A stretch of DNA of 64,000 nucleotides from Tepidamorphus sp. (GTDB lineage Bacteria > Pseudomonadota > Alphaproteobacteria > Rhizobiales > Tepidamorphaceae), in NCBI GenBank assembly GCA_028280885.1, contig JANQKY010000043.1, positions 1 to 64,000 on the forward strand, given 5' to 3'. The position numbers and the translations under genes are program-made. The notes under the pieces were generated by a model that was not told the origin of the DNA, searched no databases, and worked only from the letters and a program-made list of their open reading frames with translations. Shown here in pieces: positions 8,698 to 16,990 of this stretch (position 1 is the first letter of the stretch; each line of letters starts with the position of its first letter).

Positions 8698-8706
8698 ATA
8701 GTTACA

Positions 8707-9777
8707 ATGAATATCCTAGACATCAGACTGCGGGCAAGCTACGGGCTCAGGCAGGCGCCCCGGGTCGCCTGGTATCTGGCGCATGGCTATGCGATGGGGC
8801 AGCTGCGGCAGCTTGCCGAGGCGCAGGACCCGGACGCCGCGCGGCCGCGCAAGGCGAGCCGGCCGACACCGGACCGCGACCGGCTGTGGCGCGATCTCGC
8901 CGGCCTGTTCGCCCGTGATCTCGCCAATGTCGAGGCCGGCATCTATCCGATGCCGAGCGACCATGACGGTTCCCTGCCCGACCGGATCGACCGCAGCCGC
9001 GCCTTCTTTCTCGACCTGCCGGAGATCTTCAAGCGGCGCAAGTCGGAAGCCCATCAGGAGGTCCTCAACGACGACTTCCGGGAGAAATTCCCGCGCTACT
9101 ACCTGCAGAATTTCCACTACCAGTCCGGCGGCTATCTGACGGAAGGCTCGGCGAAGCTCTACGACCTGCAGGTCGAGGTGCTGTTCAACGGCACGGCCAA
9201 CGCGATGCGCCGGCAGGCGCTGGTGCCGATCCACGACGCGCTGAAGGGCCGCGACCAGCGCAAGGTCGCGCTGGCCGATATCGCCTGCGGCACCGGCCGG
9301 TTCCTGCGCCTGGTCTCCGATGCCTTTCCCGGCCTCCGCCCGACCGGCATCGACCTGTCGCCGACCTATATCGAGGAGGCGCGCCGGCATCTGAAGCGCC
9401 GTCGCACCCGGCTGATGGTCGCCAATGCCGAGGCCCTGCCGCTGGCCGATAACAGCCAGGACGTGGTGACGACCATCTTCCTCTATCACGAGCTGCCGCC
9501 GAAGGTCCGGCGCATCGTCGCGGCCGAATTCGCCCGCGTGCTCAAGCCGGGCGGCCTGCTGGTCTTCATCGATTCGCTGCAGCTCGGCGATGTCGAGGAC
9601 TATGACGGGCTGCTCGAACTGTTCCCGTCGGGCTTCCACGAGCCGTTCTACGAAAGCTATACGCGCGAGGACCTGACCGCGCTGTTCGGCGAGGCGGGGC
9701 TTGAACCGGTCTCCAGCCGCACCGCCTTCGTCTCGAAGGTCATGGCATTCCGGAAACCTGAGCGGGATTTATTGTAA
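8707..9777 (+). CDS. Class I SAM-dependent methyltransferase (UbiE-like)
   Basis: 356 residues. An N-terminal helical region of about 170 residues precedes a methyltransferase type 11 domain: the nucleotide loop D-I-A-C-G-T-G-R-F (near 197-205), G-I-D-L-S-P acidic turn, N-A-E-A-L-P-L-A-D, and L-K-P-G-G-L-L-V. The N-terminal extension is shared by uncharacterised alphaproteobacterial homologues as I recall them; the substrate is unknown. Its start falls exactly at the border of the AT-rich island, and the first six codons are AT-rich before composition returns to normal. The island may therefore have displaced its native promoter. Confidence 0.8.
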   Translation: MNILDIRLRASYGLRQAPRVAWYLAHGYAMGQLRQLAEAQDPDAARPRKASRPTPDRDRLWRDLAGLFARDLANVEAGIYPMPSDHDGSLPDRIDRSRAFFLDLPEIFKRRKSEAHQEVLNDDFREKFPRYYLQNFHYQSGGYLTEGSAKLYDLQVEVLFNGTANAMRRQALVPIHDALKGRDQRKVALADIACGTGRFLRLVSDAFPGLRPTGIDLSPTYIEEARRHLKRRRTRLMVANAEALPLADNSQDVVTTIFLYHELPPKVRRIVAAEFARVLKPGGLLVFIDSLQLGDVEDYDGLLELFPSGFHEPFYESYTREDLTALFGEAGLEPVSSRTAFVSKVMAFRKPERDLL

Positions 9778-9914
9778 GCCTCTTTACCGTTTCAACTGAA
9801 ACCCGTCACCTTTGCGCGAGCCGCGCTCGCCTTTCGCCGCGACGGTCATAAATCTGGCACGAAAACGGCGTTCTTCTTGTCGAACCCATTTGTCCTGTCG
9901 GAGCCGCTTGGCCG

Positions 9915-10208
9915 ATGCTGTCCTGGCTGATCCTGAAACCGCTCGCCGTCGTGGCGCTCCTCATCGGCGCCGTGACGCTGCCGACGCCGCTGCCGATCGG
10001 CGCGCCGCTGATCGCGGTGAGCCTGGCGGTGCTGGTCGCGACAAGCTCGACCGCGCGCGCCTGGCTCAGGGCGGCGCGGCATCGCTACGGACCGGTCGAC
10101 GATTTCCTGTCGCGTGTCGAGACGCGGCTTGGCCGGCGCTACGGCACGCATCTGAAACGGACCCGACCGTTCTGGAAGCGCGCCGGCCGACGCAAATCGG
10201 TCTCCTGA
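9915..10208 (+). CDS. Small membrane protein of unknown function
   Basis: 97 residues. Two adjacent hydrophobic segments (about 5-22 and 27-45) are joined by a short T-P-L-P-I-G turn, followed by a strongly basic C-terminal tail of about 50 residues with several Arg/Lys clusters. The hairpin-plus-basic-tail layout recalls small inner-membrane families such as DUF454 or PGPGW proteins, but I cannot assign it to one. It stands alone and converges on ald across a shared hairpin. Confidence 0.55.
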   Translation: MLSWLILKPLAVVALLIGAVTLPTPLPIGAPLIAVSLAVLVATSSTARAWLRAARHRYGPVDDFLSRVETRLGRRYGTHLKRTRPFWKRAGRRKSVS

Positions 10209-10228
10209 AGCAGCCTTTAAAGCTTCAG
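10205..10228. terminator. Hairpin between convergent genes
   Basis: CTGAAGC (10205-10211) and GCTTCAG (10222-10228) form a 7-bp stem with a 10-base A/T-rich loop across the tail-to-tail ends of the small membrane protein gene and ald. It could serve both directions, but there is no long T-run. Confidence 0.4.
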
Positions 10229-11335
10229 CGCCGCCTCGGGCCTGACGAACTCCAGCCCCTGCGCGTCGGCGACCGGCTTGCAGGTCACCTTGCCGTCGAT
10301 GACATTGAGGCCGTTTCGCAGATGCTCGTCCTTGGCGAGCGCCGCGCGGTAGCCGTCATTGGCAAGCGACAGCGTGAAGGGCAGCGTCACGTTGTTGAGG
10401 GCGAAGGTCGAGGTGCGGGCGACCGCGCCCGGCATGTTGGTGACGCAGTAGTGGACGACGCCATCGACCACATAGGTCGGATCGGAATGGGTGGTCGGCC
10501 GGCTCGTCTCGAAGCAGCCGCCCTGGTCGATCGCCACATCGACGACGACACTGCCGCGCTTCATCTTCGCGACCATCTCGCGGGTCACCAGCTTCGGCGC
10601 GGCGGCGCCCGGAATGAGCACGGTGCCGATCACCAGGTCGGCATTCTCGACCAGCGTCTCGATCGCGTCGCGGGTGGAAAAGGCGGTCCGGATGCCGGTG
10701 CCGAACTCGGCGACCAGCTTGCGCAGCACTTCGGCCGACCGGTCGACGACCGTCACGGTCGCGCCCATGCCGAGCGCGATCAGGGCAGCGTTGGAGCCGG
10801 CGACGCCGCCGCCGAGCACGACGACATCGGCCGCCGTCACGCCGGGCACGCCGCCAAGCAGCACGCCGCGACCGCCGGCTTCCTTTTCCAGGCAACGGGC
10901 GCCGACCTGGGTCGACATGCGACCGGCCACTTCGGACATCGGGGTGAGCAATGGCAACGTGCCGAAGCGGCTCGTCACCGTTTCGTAGGCGATGCAGACC
11001 GCGCCGGACTTGATCAGGTCCTGGGTCTGCTCGGCATCGGGGGCGAGATGCAGATAGGTGAACAGGATCTGGCCGGGCCTGAGCCTTGCCCGCTCGACCG
11101 CCAGCGGCTCCTTGACCTTGACGATCATGTCGGCGCGCGCGAACACCTCCTCGGCCGTGCCGACGATGGTCGCGCCGGCGGCGACGTAGTCGTCGTCATA
11201 CTGGCCCGAGCCATCGCCCGCGCCCGTCTCGACGATCACCTCATGGCCGTTGAAGACCAGTTCCCGCACCGATGACGGCACCAGGCCGACCCGGTATTCG
11301 TGGTTCTTGATTTCCTTCGGTACGCCGACCAGCAT
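10217..11335 (-). CDS. ald: Alanine dehydrogenase
   Basis: A 372-residue NAD-dependent L-alanine dehydrogenase that interconverts alanine with pyruvate and ammonia in the cytoplasm. It opens with the family signature [10 protein letters not shown]. The substrate-binding Lys sits in V-K-V-K-E-P and the catalytic His in T-Y-L-H-L-A-P. The NAD fold shows [14 protein letters not shown] 11335 was chosen over a TTG six codons earlier because GAGGAGA lies at correct spacing before it and the family starts here. An Lrp/AsnC regulator is transcribed divergently, the usual arrangement for alanine-responsive control. Confidence 0.95.
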   Translation of the reverse strand: MLVGVPKEIKNHEYRVGLVPSSVRELVFNGHEVIVETGAGDGSGQYDDDYVAAGATIVGTAEEVFARADMIVKVKEPLAVERARLRPGQILFTYLHLAPDAEQTQDLIKSGAVCIAYETVTSRFGTLPLLTPMSEVAGRMSTQVGARCLEKEAGGRGVLLGGVPGVTAADVVVLGGGVAGSNAALIALGMGATVTVVDRSAEVLRKLVAEFGTGIRTAFSTRDAIETLVENADLVIGTVLIPGAAAPKLVTREMVAKMKRGSVVVDVAIDQGGCFETSRPTTHSDPTYVVDGVVHYCVTNMPGAVARTSTFALNNVTLPFTLSLANDGYRAALAKDEHLRNGLNVIDGKVTCKPVADAQGLEFVRPEAALKL

Positions 11336-11482
11336 CGCAACGTCTCCTCGCAATTGAACACGCTTTCGCGCGGTCCGGACGTCCCGTCCACCGCGCCTCG
11401 CGTCTCGCTGTCATTGTCCTGACGATGGCACGAAATGCGCGAAATTGTCTTGCAAAGGCAGCCCTTGGCTGGCTAGATTTTT

Positions 11483-11520
11483 GAATATTCTGCGACTATA
11501 CCGGAAGTAAGTCGAATATT
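11483..11520. promoter_or_regulatory. Candidate Lrp/AsnC operator between ald and its regulator
   Basis: Two GAATATT boxes (11483-11489, itself extended to the palindrome GAATATTC, and 11514-11520) lie 31 bases apart start to start, close to three helical turns. Lrp-family octamers bind such phased boxes. The second box abuts the regulator's ATG, which fits autoregulation. No protein-DNA evidence is available. Confidence 0.4.
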
Positions 11521-11988
11521 ATGCAAACAATCGATCTGGATGCCCGCGATCGGGCCATCCTGCGCGCCCTGCAGTCGAACGGACGGCTGACCAATTCCGA
11601 ACTCGCCGACCGGGTCGGCCTGTCGCCATCGGCCTGCCTCAGGCGGGTGCGGCTGTTGGAGGAGTCAGGGCTGATCGCCGGCTATGCGATGATCCTTAAC
11701 CAGCGTGCCTGCGGCCTGCCCGGCACGGCCTTCATCTTCATCACGCTGGACCAGCAGGGCCGCCAGGCGCTCGACGCCTTCGAGGAGGCAATCCGCGCGA
11801 TCCCGGAGATCCCCGAATGCCATCTGCTCGCCGGCCAGTCGGACTACATGATCCGGGTCGTCTATCGCGACGCCGCCGACCTGGAGCGGATCCACACCGA
11901 TATCCTGACCCGCCTCCCCGGCGTCGTGCGGGTCAACTCGACGATGACGCTGCGAGAGGTGAAGCGGACGACGGAACTGCCGGTTTAG
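11521..11988 (+). CDS. Lrp/AsnC-family transcriptional regulator (AldR-like)
   Basis: 155 residues, the typical family size. The winged helix-turn-helix covers about 5-60 (R-A-I-L-R-A-L-Q-S-N-G-R-L-T, L-A-D-R-V-G-L-S, C-L-R-R-V). The RAM/AsnC ligand-binding domain follows from about 68, with the H-L-L-A-G-Q-S-D-Y core. Divergent to ald with a 185-base shared gap, so the likely role is alanine-responsive control of ald; this is inference from position. The ribosome site is weak, so the mRNA may have a very short leader. Confidence 0.85.
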   Translation: MQTIDLDARDRAILRALQSNGRLTNSELADRVGLSPSACLRRVRLLEESGLIAGYAMILNQRACGLPGTAFIFITLDQQGRQALDAFEEAIRAIPEIPECHLLAGQSDYMIRVVYRDAADLERIHTDILTRLPGVVRVNSTMTLREVKRTTELPV

Positions 11989-12003
11989 GGTGGCCGATCG
12001 GGC

Positions 12004-13110
12004 CTACCCCTCGATGATGTCGGTCCCCTCGATCTCGATGCCGAAACCGGCGAGACCGACATAGTGGCGTTCGCGGGTGGTGATCAGCTTGATGGTCGAG
12101 ACCCCGAGGTCGCGCAGGATCTGGGCGCCGAGGCCGATTTCCAGCCACTGCTCCTCGCGCCGCTGCGCCGATTCGTGGTCTTCCATCTGCTCCTGCCGGC
12201 TGCGCAGGCTGCGGCCGCGGGCAACGCCGACGGCGCCCTCGCGCAGATAGATGACGACGCCGCGGCCGCCCTCGGCGATCCGCTCGACGATCTGGTCGAG
12301 CGGGCGCTCGGCGCCGAACACATCGTCGAGCACCGTTTCCAGATGCAGGCGGACAGGCACGTTGCGGCCGTCGCGGATATCGCCGAAGACCAGCGCCAGA
12401 TGCTGCATCGGATCCCACGGGGTGGAATAGGTGATGGCGGTGGCGGGGCCGGCGAAGGTGTCGACTTGCGCCTCCTCGACCCGCTCGACCAGCCGCTCCT
12501 GGCGCTGGCGATAGGCGATCAGGTCGGCGACGGAGACCAGGACCAGGCCGTGCTGTTCGGCGAAGTCGGCGACCTGGGACCCGCGCGCGACCGTGCCGTC
12601 ATCATTGACCAGTTCGCAGATGACGCCGATCTCCGGCTGGCCGGCGAGCCGGCACAGGTCGACGGCGGCCTCGGTATGGCCGGAGCGCATCAAGACGCCG
12701 CCTTCCTTGGCGATCAGCGGGAAGATGTGGCCGGGCCTGCTGAAATCGGACGCGCCGGCATTGGGGTTGGCAAGGCCGCGCACGGTGGCGGTGCGGTCGT
12801 CGGCGGAGATGCCAGTCGTCGTGCCGAAGCGGTAATCGACGGAGACGGTGAAGGCCGTGCCATGCTGGGAATCGTTGTCGGCGACCATCGGATCGAGCCG
12901 CAGGCGGCGGGCGTCCTCGCCGGTCATCGGCGTGCAGACGATGCCGCAGGTGTGGCGGATGATGAAGGCCATCTTTTCCGGCGTCGTCAGCGAGGCGGCC
13001 ATGACGAGATCGCCCTCGCCTTCGCGGTCGTTGTCGTCGGTGACGACGACGATCTCGCCACGCTCAATCGCCCGGATCGCCTCGGCCACCTGCCGCATGT
13101 CTTCGGTCAT
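12004..13110 (-). CDS. ribB: 3,4-dihydroxy-2-butanone 4-phosphate synthase with degenerate GTP cyclohydrolase II-like domain
   Basis: 368 residues. The N-terminal DHBP synthase domain (about 1-205) has the acidic active-site loop D-D-x-D-R-E-G-E-G-D-L and the late H-T-E-A-A-V-D-L, so it should convert ribulose 5-phosphate to the four-carbon riboflavin precursor. The C-terminal domain (about 210-368) has the overall GTP cyclohydrolase II layout, but the zinc-binding cysteine cluster is absent; the place where it should be reads V-F-G-A-E-R-P. It therefore cannot be a normal GTP cyclohydrolase II. This matches the hybrid type known as RibBX in Proteobacteria. It is on the reverse strand with aroC upstream. 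Confidence 0.9.
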   Translation of the reverse strand: MTEDMRQVAEAIRAIERGEIVVVTDDNDREGEGDLVMAASLTTPEKMAFIIRHTCGIVCTPMTGEDARRLRLDPMVADNDSQHGTAFTVSVDYRFGTTTGISADDRTATVRGLANPNAGASDFSRPGHIFPLIAKEGGVLMRSGHTEAAVDLCRLAGQPEIGVICELVNDDGTVARGSQVADFAEQHGLVLVSVADLIAYRQRQERLVERVEEAQVDTFAGPATAITYSTPWDPMQHLALVFGDIRDGRNVPVRLHLETVLDDVFGAERPLDQIVERIAEGGRGVVIYLREGAVGVARGRSLRSRQEQMEDHESAQRREEQWLEIGLGAQILRDLGVSTIKLITTRERHYVGLAGFGIEIEGTDIIEG

Positions 13111-13150
13111 CGTCTTTGGTTCCTTATCATTCCGGGTCGCTCGGGACTAC

Positions 13151-14245
13151 TCAAGCCGGGGCGCCCGTCTGTGCCCTGTGCCGCAGATAGTGATCGGCGA
13201 TCACCATCGCCACCATCGCCTCGCCGACGGGCACGGCGCGAATACCGACACACGGGTCGTGCCGCCCCTTGGTCAGGATGTCGGTGTTCTCGCCCGACCG
13301 GGTGATCGAGCGGCGCGGCGTCAGGATCGACGAGGTCGGCTTGACGGCAAAGCGCGCGACAACCGGCTGGCCGGTCGAAATGCCGCCGAGGACGCCGCCG
13401 GCATTGTTCGTTTCAAACAGCACGCGCCCGTCATTGCCCATGCGCATCTCGTCGGCATTGTCCTCGCCCGACAGGGCGGCGGCCGCGAAGCCCGCGCCGA
13501 TCTCGACGCCCTTGACGGCGTTGATCGACATGAGGCCGGAGGCGATGTCCTGGTCGAGCTTGGCATAGATCGGCGCCCCCAGCCCGGCCGGCACGCCGTC
13601 CGCGACGATCTCGATCACCGCGCCGGCAGACGAGCCGGCCTTGCGGACGCCATCGAGATAGGCCGCCCAGGTCCCGGCCGCCGCCGCGTCCGGGCAGAAG
13701 AACGGGTTGCGGCCGACCTCCTGCCAGTCCCAGCGGGTCCGGTCGATCTCGTGGGGACCGATTTGGACGAGCGCGCCGCGCACACTGAGGCCCGGCACCA
13801 CCTTGCGGGCGATCGCGCCGGCTGCGACCCGCATCGCCGTCTCGCGCGCCGAGGAGCGGCCGCCGCCGCGCGGATCGCGGATGCCGTATTTGGTGTCGTA
13901 GGTCATGTCGGCGTGGCCCGGCCGATAGCGCGCGGCGATGTCGCTGTAGTCCTTGGAGCGCTGGTCGATATTCTCGATCATCAGCGAGACCGGCGTTCCG
14001 GTGGTCACCTGGACGCCGTCGGCATCGGTATAGACGCCGGACAGGATCTTGACCTGGTCAGGCTCGCGGCGCTGGGTCGTGTATTTCGACTGGCCCGGCC
14101 GGCGCTTGTCGAGCCAGGGCTGGATATCGTCCTCGCTCAGCGGGATCAGCGGCGGACAGCCGTCGACGACGCAGCCGATCGCGGCTCCGTGGCTTTCGCC
14201 CCAGGTGGTGACGCGGAAGAGATGGCCGAAGGTGTTGTGCGACAT
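13151..14245 (-). CDS. aroC: Chorismate synthase
   Basis: 364 residues, full length. It eliminates phosphate from EPSP to give chorismate, using reduced FMN. All three signatures are visible: G-E-S-H-G-A-A-I-G at the N-terminus, the central G-R-S-S-A-R-E-T-A stretch, and R-P-G-H-A-D before it. It lies between the phosphatase-like gene and ribB on the same strand, a neighbourhood conserved in related genera. Gaps of 40-80 bases on both sides allow cotranscription. Confidence 0.96.
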   Translation of the reverse strand: MSHNTFGHLFRVTTWGESHGAAIGCVVDGCPPLIPLSEDDIQPWLDKRRPGQSKYTTQRREPDQVKILSGVYTDADGVQVTTGTPVSLMIENIDQRSKDYSDIAARYRPGHADMTYDTKYGIRDPRGGGRSSARETAMRVAAGAIARKVVPGLSVRGALVQIGPHEIDRTRWDWQEVGRNPFFCPDAAAAGTWAAYLDGVRKAGSSAGAVIEIVADGVPAGLGAPIYAKLDQDIASGLMSINAVKGVEIGAGFAAAALSGEDNADEMRMGNDGRVLFETNNAGGVLGGISTGQPVVARFAVKPTSSILTPRRSITRSGENTDILTKGRHDPCVGIRAVPVGEAMVAMVIADHYLRHRAQTGAPA

Positions 14246-14327
14246 GAAGCGGGCTGCCCTGGAATTCGCCGGCGTTTCTAGAGGCAGGCGGAAACGCCGT
14301 CAAATCCGCAGCCTTAAATCCCCTGTC

Positions 14328-14930
14328 CTAAATCCATTCCGCTCGGCCCTCGCGCCAGACATAGATGCGGTCCTGCGGGATCATCACGATCGGGATCTCG
14401 TGACCGGGAATATCCTCGAGCATGCCACGGGTGACGCGGGTGATGCCGCCATGGGCGACGCAGATGGTGTCGCGCTCAAGGCCGAGCAGCCAGGGACGGA
14501 TGCGCGCCGACAGCATCTCGTAGCTTTCGCCATTGGGCGGTGCAAAGCCCCATTTGTCCTTCTTGCGTTCAGCGCGTCCGACCGGATCGATCTCGCGCAT
14601 CTCCTGCATGGTCGAGCCTTCCCAGTCGCCGAAGCAGATCTCCTTCAATTGCGCATCGGGGCGATAGGCATTCGGGTCGAGATCCATTTCGGCGCGGATG
14701 ATCTCCATCGTCTCGCGGGCGCGCGACAGCGGGCTCGCCGTCCAGTCGAACTGATCGGCGGTGCGGCCGAGCGATGCCAGGTAATCGCCCAGCGCCCTGC
14801 CGTTGCGGGCCGCCTGGCGGCGGCCCTTGGCGTTGATCGGGATGTCGCGCTGGCCCTGAAGCCGGCCCTCCGCGTTCCAGTCGGTTTCGCCGTGGCGAAT
14901 GAGGAGAAGGGTCGGCCCCGGGGTCTTCAC
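14328..14930 (-). CDS. Histidine phosphatase (phosphoglycerate mutase-like) family protein
   Basis: 200 residues. The catalytic signature L-I-R-H-G-E-T-D-W-N is at residues 9-19, with the second His in V-A-H-G-G near the C-terminus. This size fits single-domain phosphatases rather than the 2,3-bisphosphoglycerate-dependent glycolytic mutase, so the substrate is open. It lies between an oxidoreductase gene (10 bases upstream) and aroC. Confidence 0.88.
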   Translation of the reverse strand: MKTPGPTLLLIRHGETDWNAEGRLQGQRDIPINAKGRRQAARNGRALGDYLASLGRTADQFDWTASPLSRARETMEIIRAEMDLDPNAYRPDAQLKEICFGDWEGSTMQEMREIDPVGRAERKKDKWGFAPPNGESYEMLSARIRPWLLGLERDTICVAHGGITRVTRGMLEDIPGHEIPIVMIPQDRIYVWREGRAEWI

Positions 14931-14940
14931 AGCCTTACGC

Positions 14941-15948
14941 TCACAGCTTGAGGACCAGCTTGCCGAGATTGCCGCCGGTATAGAGCAGGTTCAAGACGTC
15001 GGGGAAGGCATCGACGCCGCCGTCGCGCACGTCCTCGCGCATCTTCAGCTTGCCCGCGGCCGCCCATTCGCCCAGATGCCGGACGGCTTCCGGGATCCGG
15101 TCGGCGAAGTCGAAGACGATGAAGCCGCGCACCCGCAGGCGATTGACCAGCACCGAGCGGAAATTGTAGGGGCCGGGAACCGGCTCGGTCGAGTTATAGG
15201 CCGAGATCAGGCCACAGACGGCGATCCGCCCGAACAGGTTCATCCGCGCGAGAACCGCATCGAGGATCTCGCCGCCGACATTCTCGAAATAGACGTCGAT
15301 CCCGTCCGGACAGGCCGCCTTCAGGTCGTCTGCGAGATTGCCGGCCTTGTAGTCGATGCAGGCATCGAAGCCGAGCTCCTCGACGACGTAGCGGCACTTC
15401 TCGGGCCCGCCGGCGATGCCGACGGCCCGGCAGCCCTTGATCCTGGCGATCTGGCCGACCAGCGAGCCGACCGCGCCCGAGGCCGCCGACACGACCACGG
15501 TCTCGCCTTCCTTGGGCTCGCCCACCTCGAGCAGGCCGAAATAGGCGGTCTGGCCGGGCATGCCGAGCCCGCCGATCCAGCGTTCCAGCGGCGCCTGGGC
15601 CGGGTCGACCTTGTAGCAGCGCTCGCCGTTGGAGATCGCATGGGTCTGGACGCCGAGCAGGCCGGCGACGGCATCGCCGACCTTGAAGCCCGGATGGTTC
15701 GAGGCCTCGACGAGGCCGACGGAGAAGCTGCGCATGGTCTCGCCGATGCCGACCGGCGGCACATAGGACTTGCCAGCCGACATCCAGCCGCGCATCGCCG
15801 GGTCGAGCGAGACGTAGTCGACCTTGACCCGGAATTCGCCGTCGCCGGGTTCAGCGACCGGCTCGTCGACGATGTCGAAATCCTCCCGCTTGACCATGCC
15901 GACCGGCCGGCTCTTCAAGCGGACAACACGATTGATATCACCACTCAT
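14941..15948 (-). CDS. NADP-dependent medium-chain oxidoreductase (prostaglandin/CurA-type reductase family)
   Basis: 335 residues. A zinc-free alcohol-dehydrogenase-like fold: N-terminal substrate domain, then the coenzyme site V-V-S-A-A-S-G-A-V-G-S-L-V-G-Q, followed by E-E-L-G-F-D-A-C-I-D-Y-K. Family members reduce the C=C bond of enones or act on conjugated aldehydes; the in vivo substrate is unknown. ATG 15948 was preferred over a TTG two codons earlier because GGGAGAG sits about eight bases before it. Confidence 0.85.
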   Translation of the reverse strand: MSGDINRVVRLKSRPVGMVKREDFDIVDEPVAEPGDGEFRVKVDYVSLDPAMRGWMSAGKSYVPPVGIGETMRSFSVGLVEASNHPGFKVGDAVAGLLGVQTHAISNGERCYKVDPAQAPLERWIGGLGMPGQTAYFGLLEVGEPKEGETVVVSAASGAVGSLVGQIARIKGCRAVGIAGGPEKCRYVVEELGFDACIDYKAGNLADDLKAACPDGIDVYFENVGGEILDAVLARMNLFGRIAVCGLISAYNSTEPVPGPYNFRSVLVNRLRVRGFIVFDFADRIPEAVRHLGEWAAAGKLKMREDVRDGGVDAFPDVLNLLYTGGNLGKLVLKL

Positions 15949-16009
15949 TGGCAAGGCTCTCCCACCTAATTGAACCCGTTGCGCTGCGAAACCGGTCAGC
16001 CGGAGCCCG

Positions 16010-16822
16010 TCAGACCGTCGAAATGTCCGGCGCGTCGACGGCCTTCATGCCGACGACGTGATAGCCGGAATCGACGTGATGGACCTCGCCCGTCACCGCC
16101 CGTCCCATGTCGGACAACAGATAGAGCGCCGACTGGCCGACTTCATCGGTGGTGACCACCCGCTTCAGCGGCGCGTTGAATTCGTTCCATTTCAGGATGT
16201 AGCGGAAATCGCCGATGCCCGATGCGGCCAGCGTCTTGATCGGCCCGGCCGACAGCGCATTGACCCGGATGCCCTTGGCGCCCAGGTCGACGGCGAGATA
16301 GCGCACGCTCGCCTCCAGCGCGGCCTTGGCGACGCCCATGACGTTGTAATGCGGCATCACCTTCTCGGCGCCGTAATAGGTGAGCGTCAAAAGCGAGCCG
16401 CCCTCGCCCATCAGCTTCTCGGCGCGCTGGGCGATCGCGGTGAAGGAATAGCAGGAGATGAACAGCGAGCGGTTGAAATTCTCCGCCGACGTATCGACGT
16501 AGCGGCCGACCAACTCATCCTTGTCGGCGAATGCGATGGCGTGGACGACGAAATCAAGGCCGCCCCAGAGGGCCTTGCACTTTTCGAACACCGCGTCGAT
16601 CGTCGCGTCCTCGGTGACGTCGCAATGGCCGACGACATGGGCGCCGAGCTGTTCGGCGAGCGGCTCGACCCGCTTCTTCAGCGCCTCGCCCTGATAGGTC
16701 AGCGCCAGTTCGGCGCCCTGGTCGGCGCAGGCCTTGGCGATGCCCCAGGCAATCGACCGGTTGTTGGCGACCCCCATGACCAGGCCGCGCTTGCCGGCCA
16801 TCAAACCCTGGCTGTTGTTCAT
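16010..16822 (-). CDS. fabI: Enoyl-[acyl-carrier-protein] reductase (NADH)
   Basis: 270 residues, normal length. It performs the last reduction of each fatty-acid elongation cycle. Seen directly: the NAD-binding G-V-A-N-N-R-S-I-A-W-G-I-A loop, the FabI tyrosine signature with Y-x6-K (Y-N-V-M-G-V-A-K), and the S-A-G-P-I-K-T-L-A turn after it, which distinguish FabI from FabG. It heads the reverse-strand block that continues to ribB. FabI is the classic target of triclosan-type inhibitors. Confidence 0.95.
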   Translation of the reverse strand: MNNSQGLMAGKRGLVMGVANNRSIAWGIAKACADQGAELALTYQGEALKKRVEPLAEQLGAHVVGHCDVTEDATIDAVFEKCKALWGGLDFVVHAIAFADKDELVGRYVDTSAENFNRSLFISCYSFTAIAQRAEKLMGEGGSLLTLTYYGAEKVMPHYNVMGVAKAALEASVRYLAVDLGAKGIRVNALSAGPIKTLAASGIGDFRYILKWNEFNAPLKRVVTTDEVGQSALYLLSDMGRAVTGEVHHVDSGYHVVGMKAVDAPDISTV

Positions 16823-16990
16823 CGTCGGGACCTCGCCACCTCACACACTCGCATCCGCCCCGTATGGCATGGCGGATTCCCGGTCGCAAGATCGCGGCGC
16901 CGTCGTCGAGGAGAAATCGGCCCCAAGACATCAGCCTGACGCTATCGGCGGAGGTCCAGGCGCATTCGGGCGCGGGGAAGCGGCTGCACG

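Larger units (their letters stand above)
7134..8706. other. AT-rich island, two genes, probable horizontal insert
   Basis: Base composition changes abruptly on both sides. For example 7441-7500 has 17 G/C in 60 bases while the flanking methyltransferase genes are strongly GC-rich. It contains two same-strand genes 18 bases apart and ends exactly at the start of the next GC-rich gene. I see no integrase, transposase, terminal repeats or tRNA at the borders, so the route of entry is not visible. A TAATAT at 7239-7244 could be a -10 box, but no well-spaced -35 goes with it. Confidence 0.75.
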
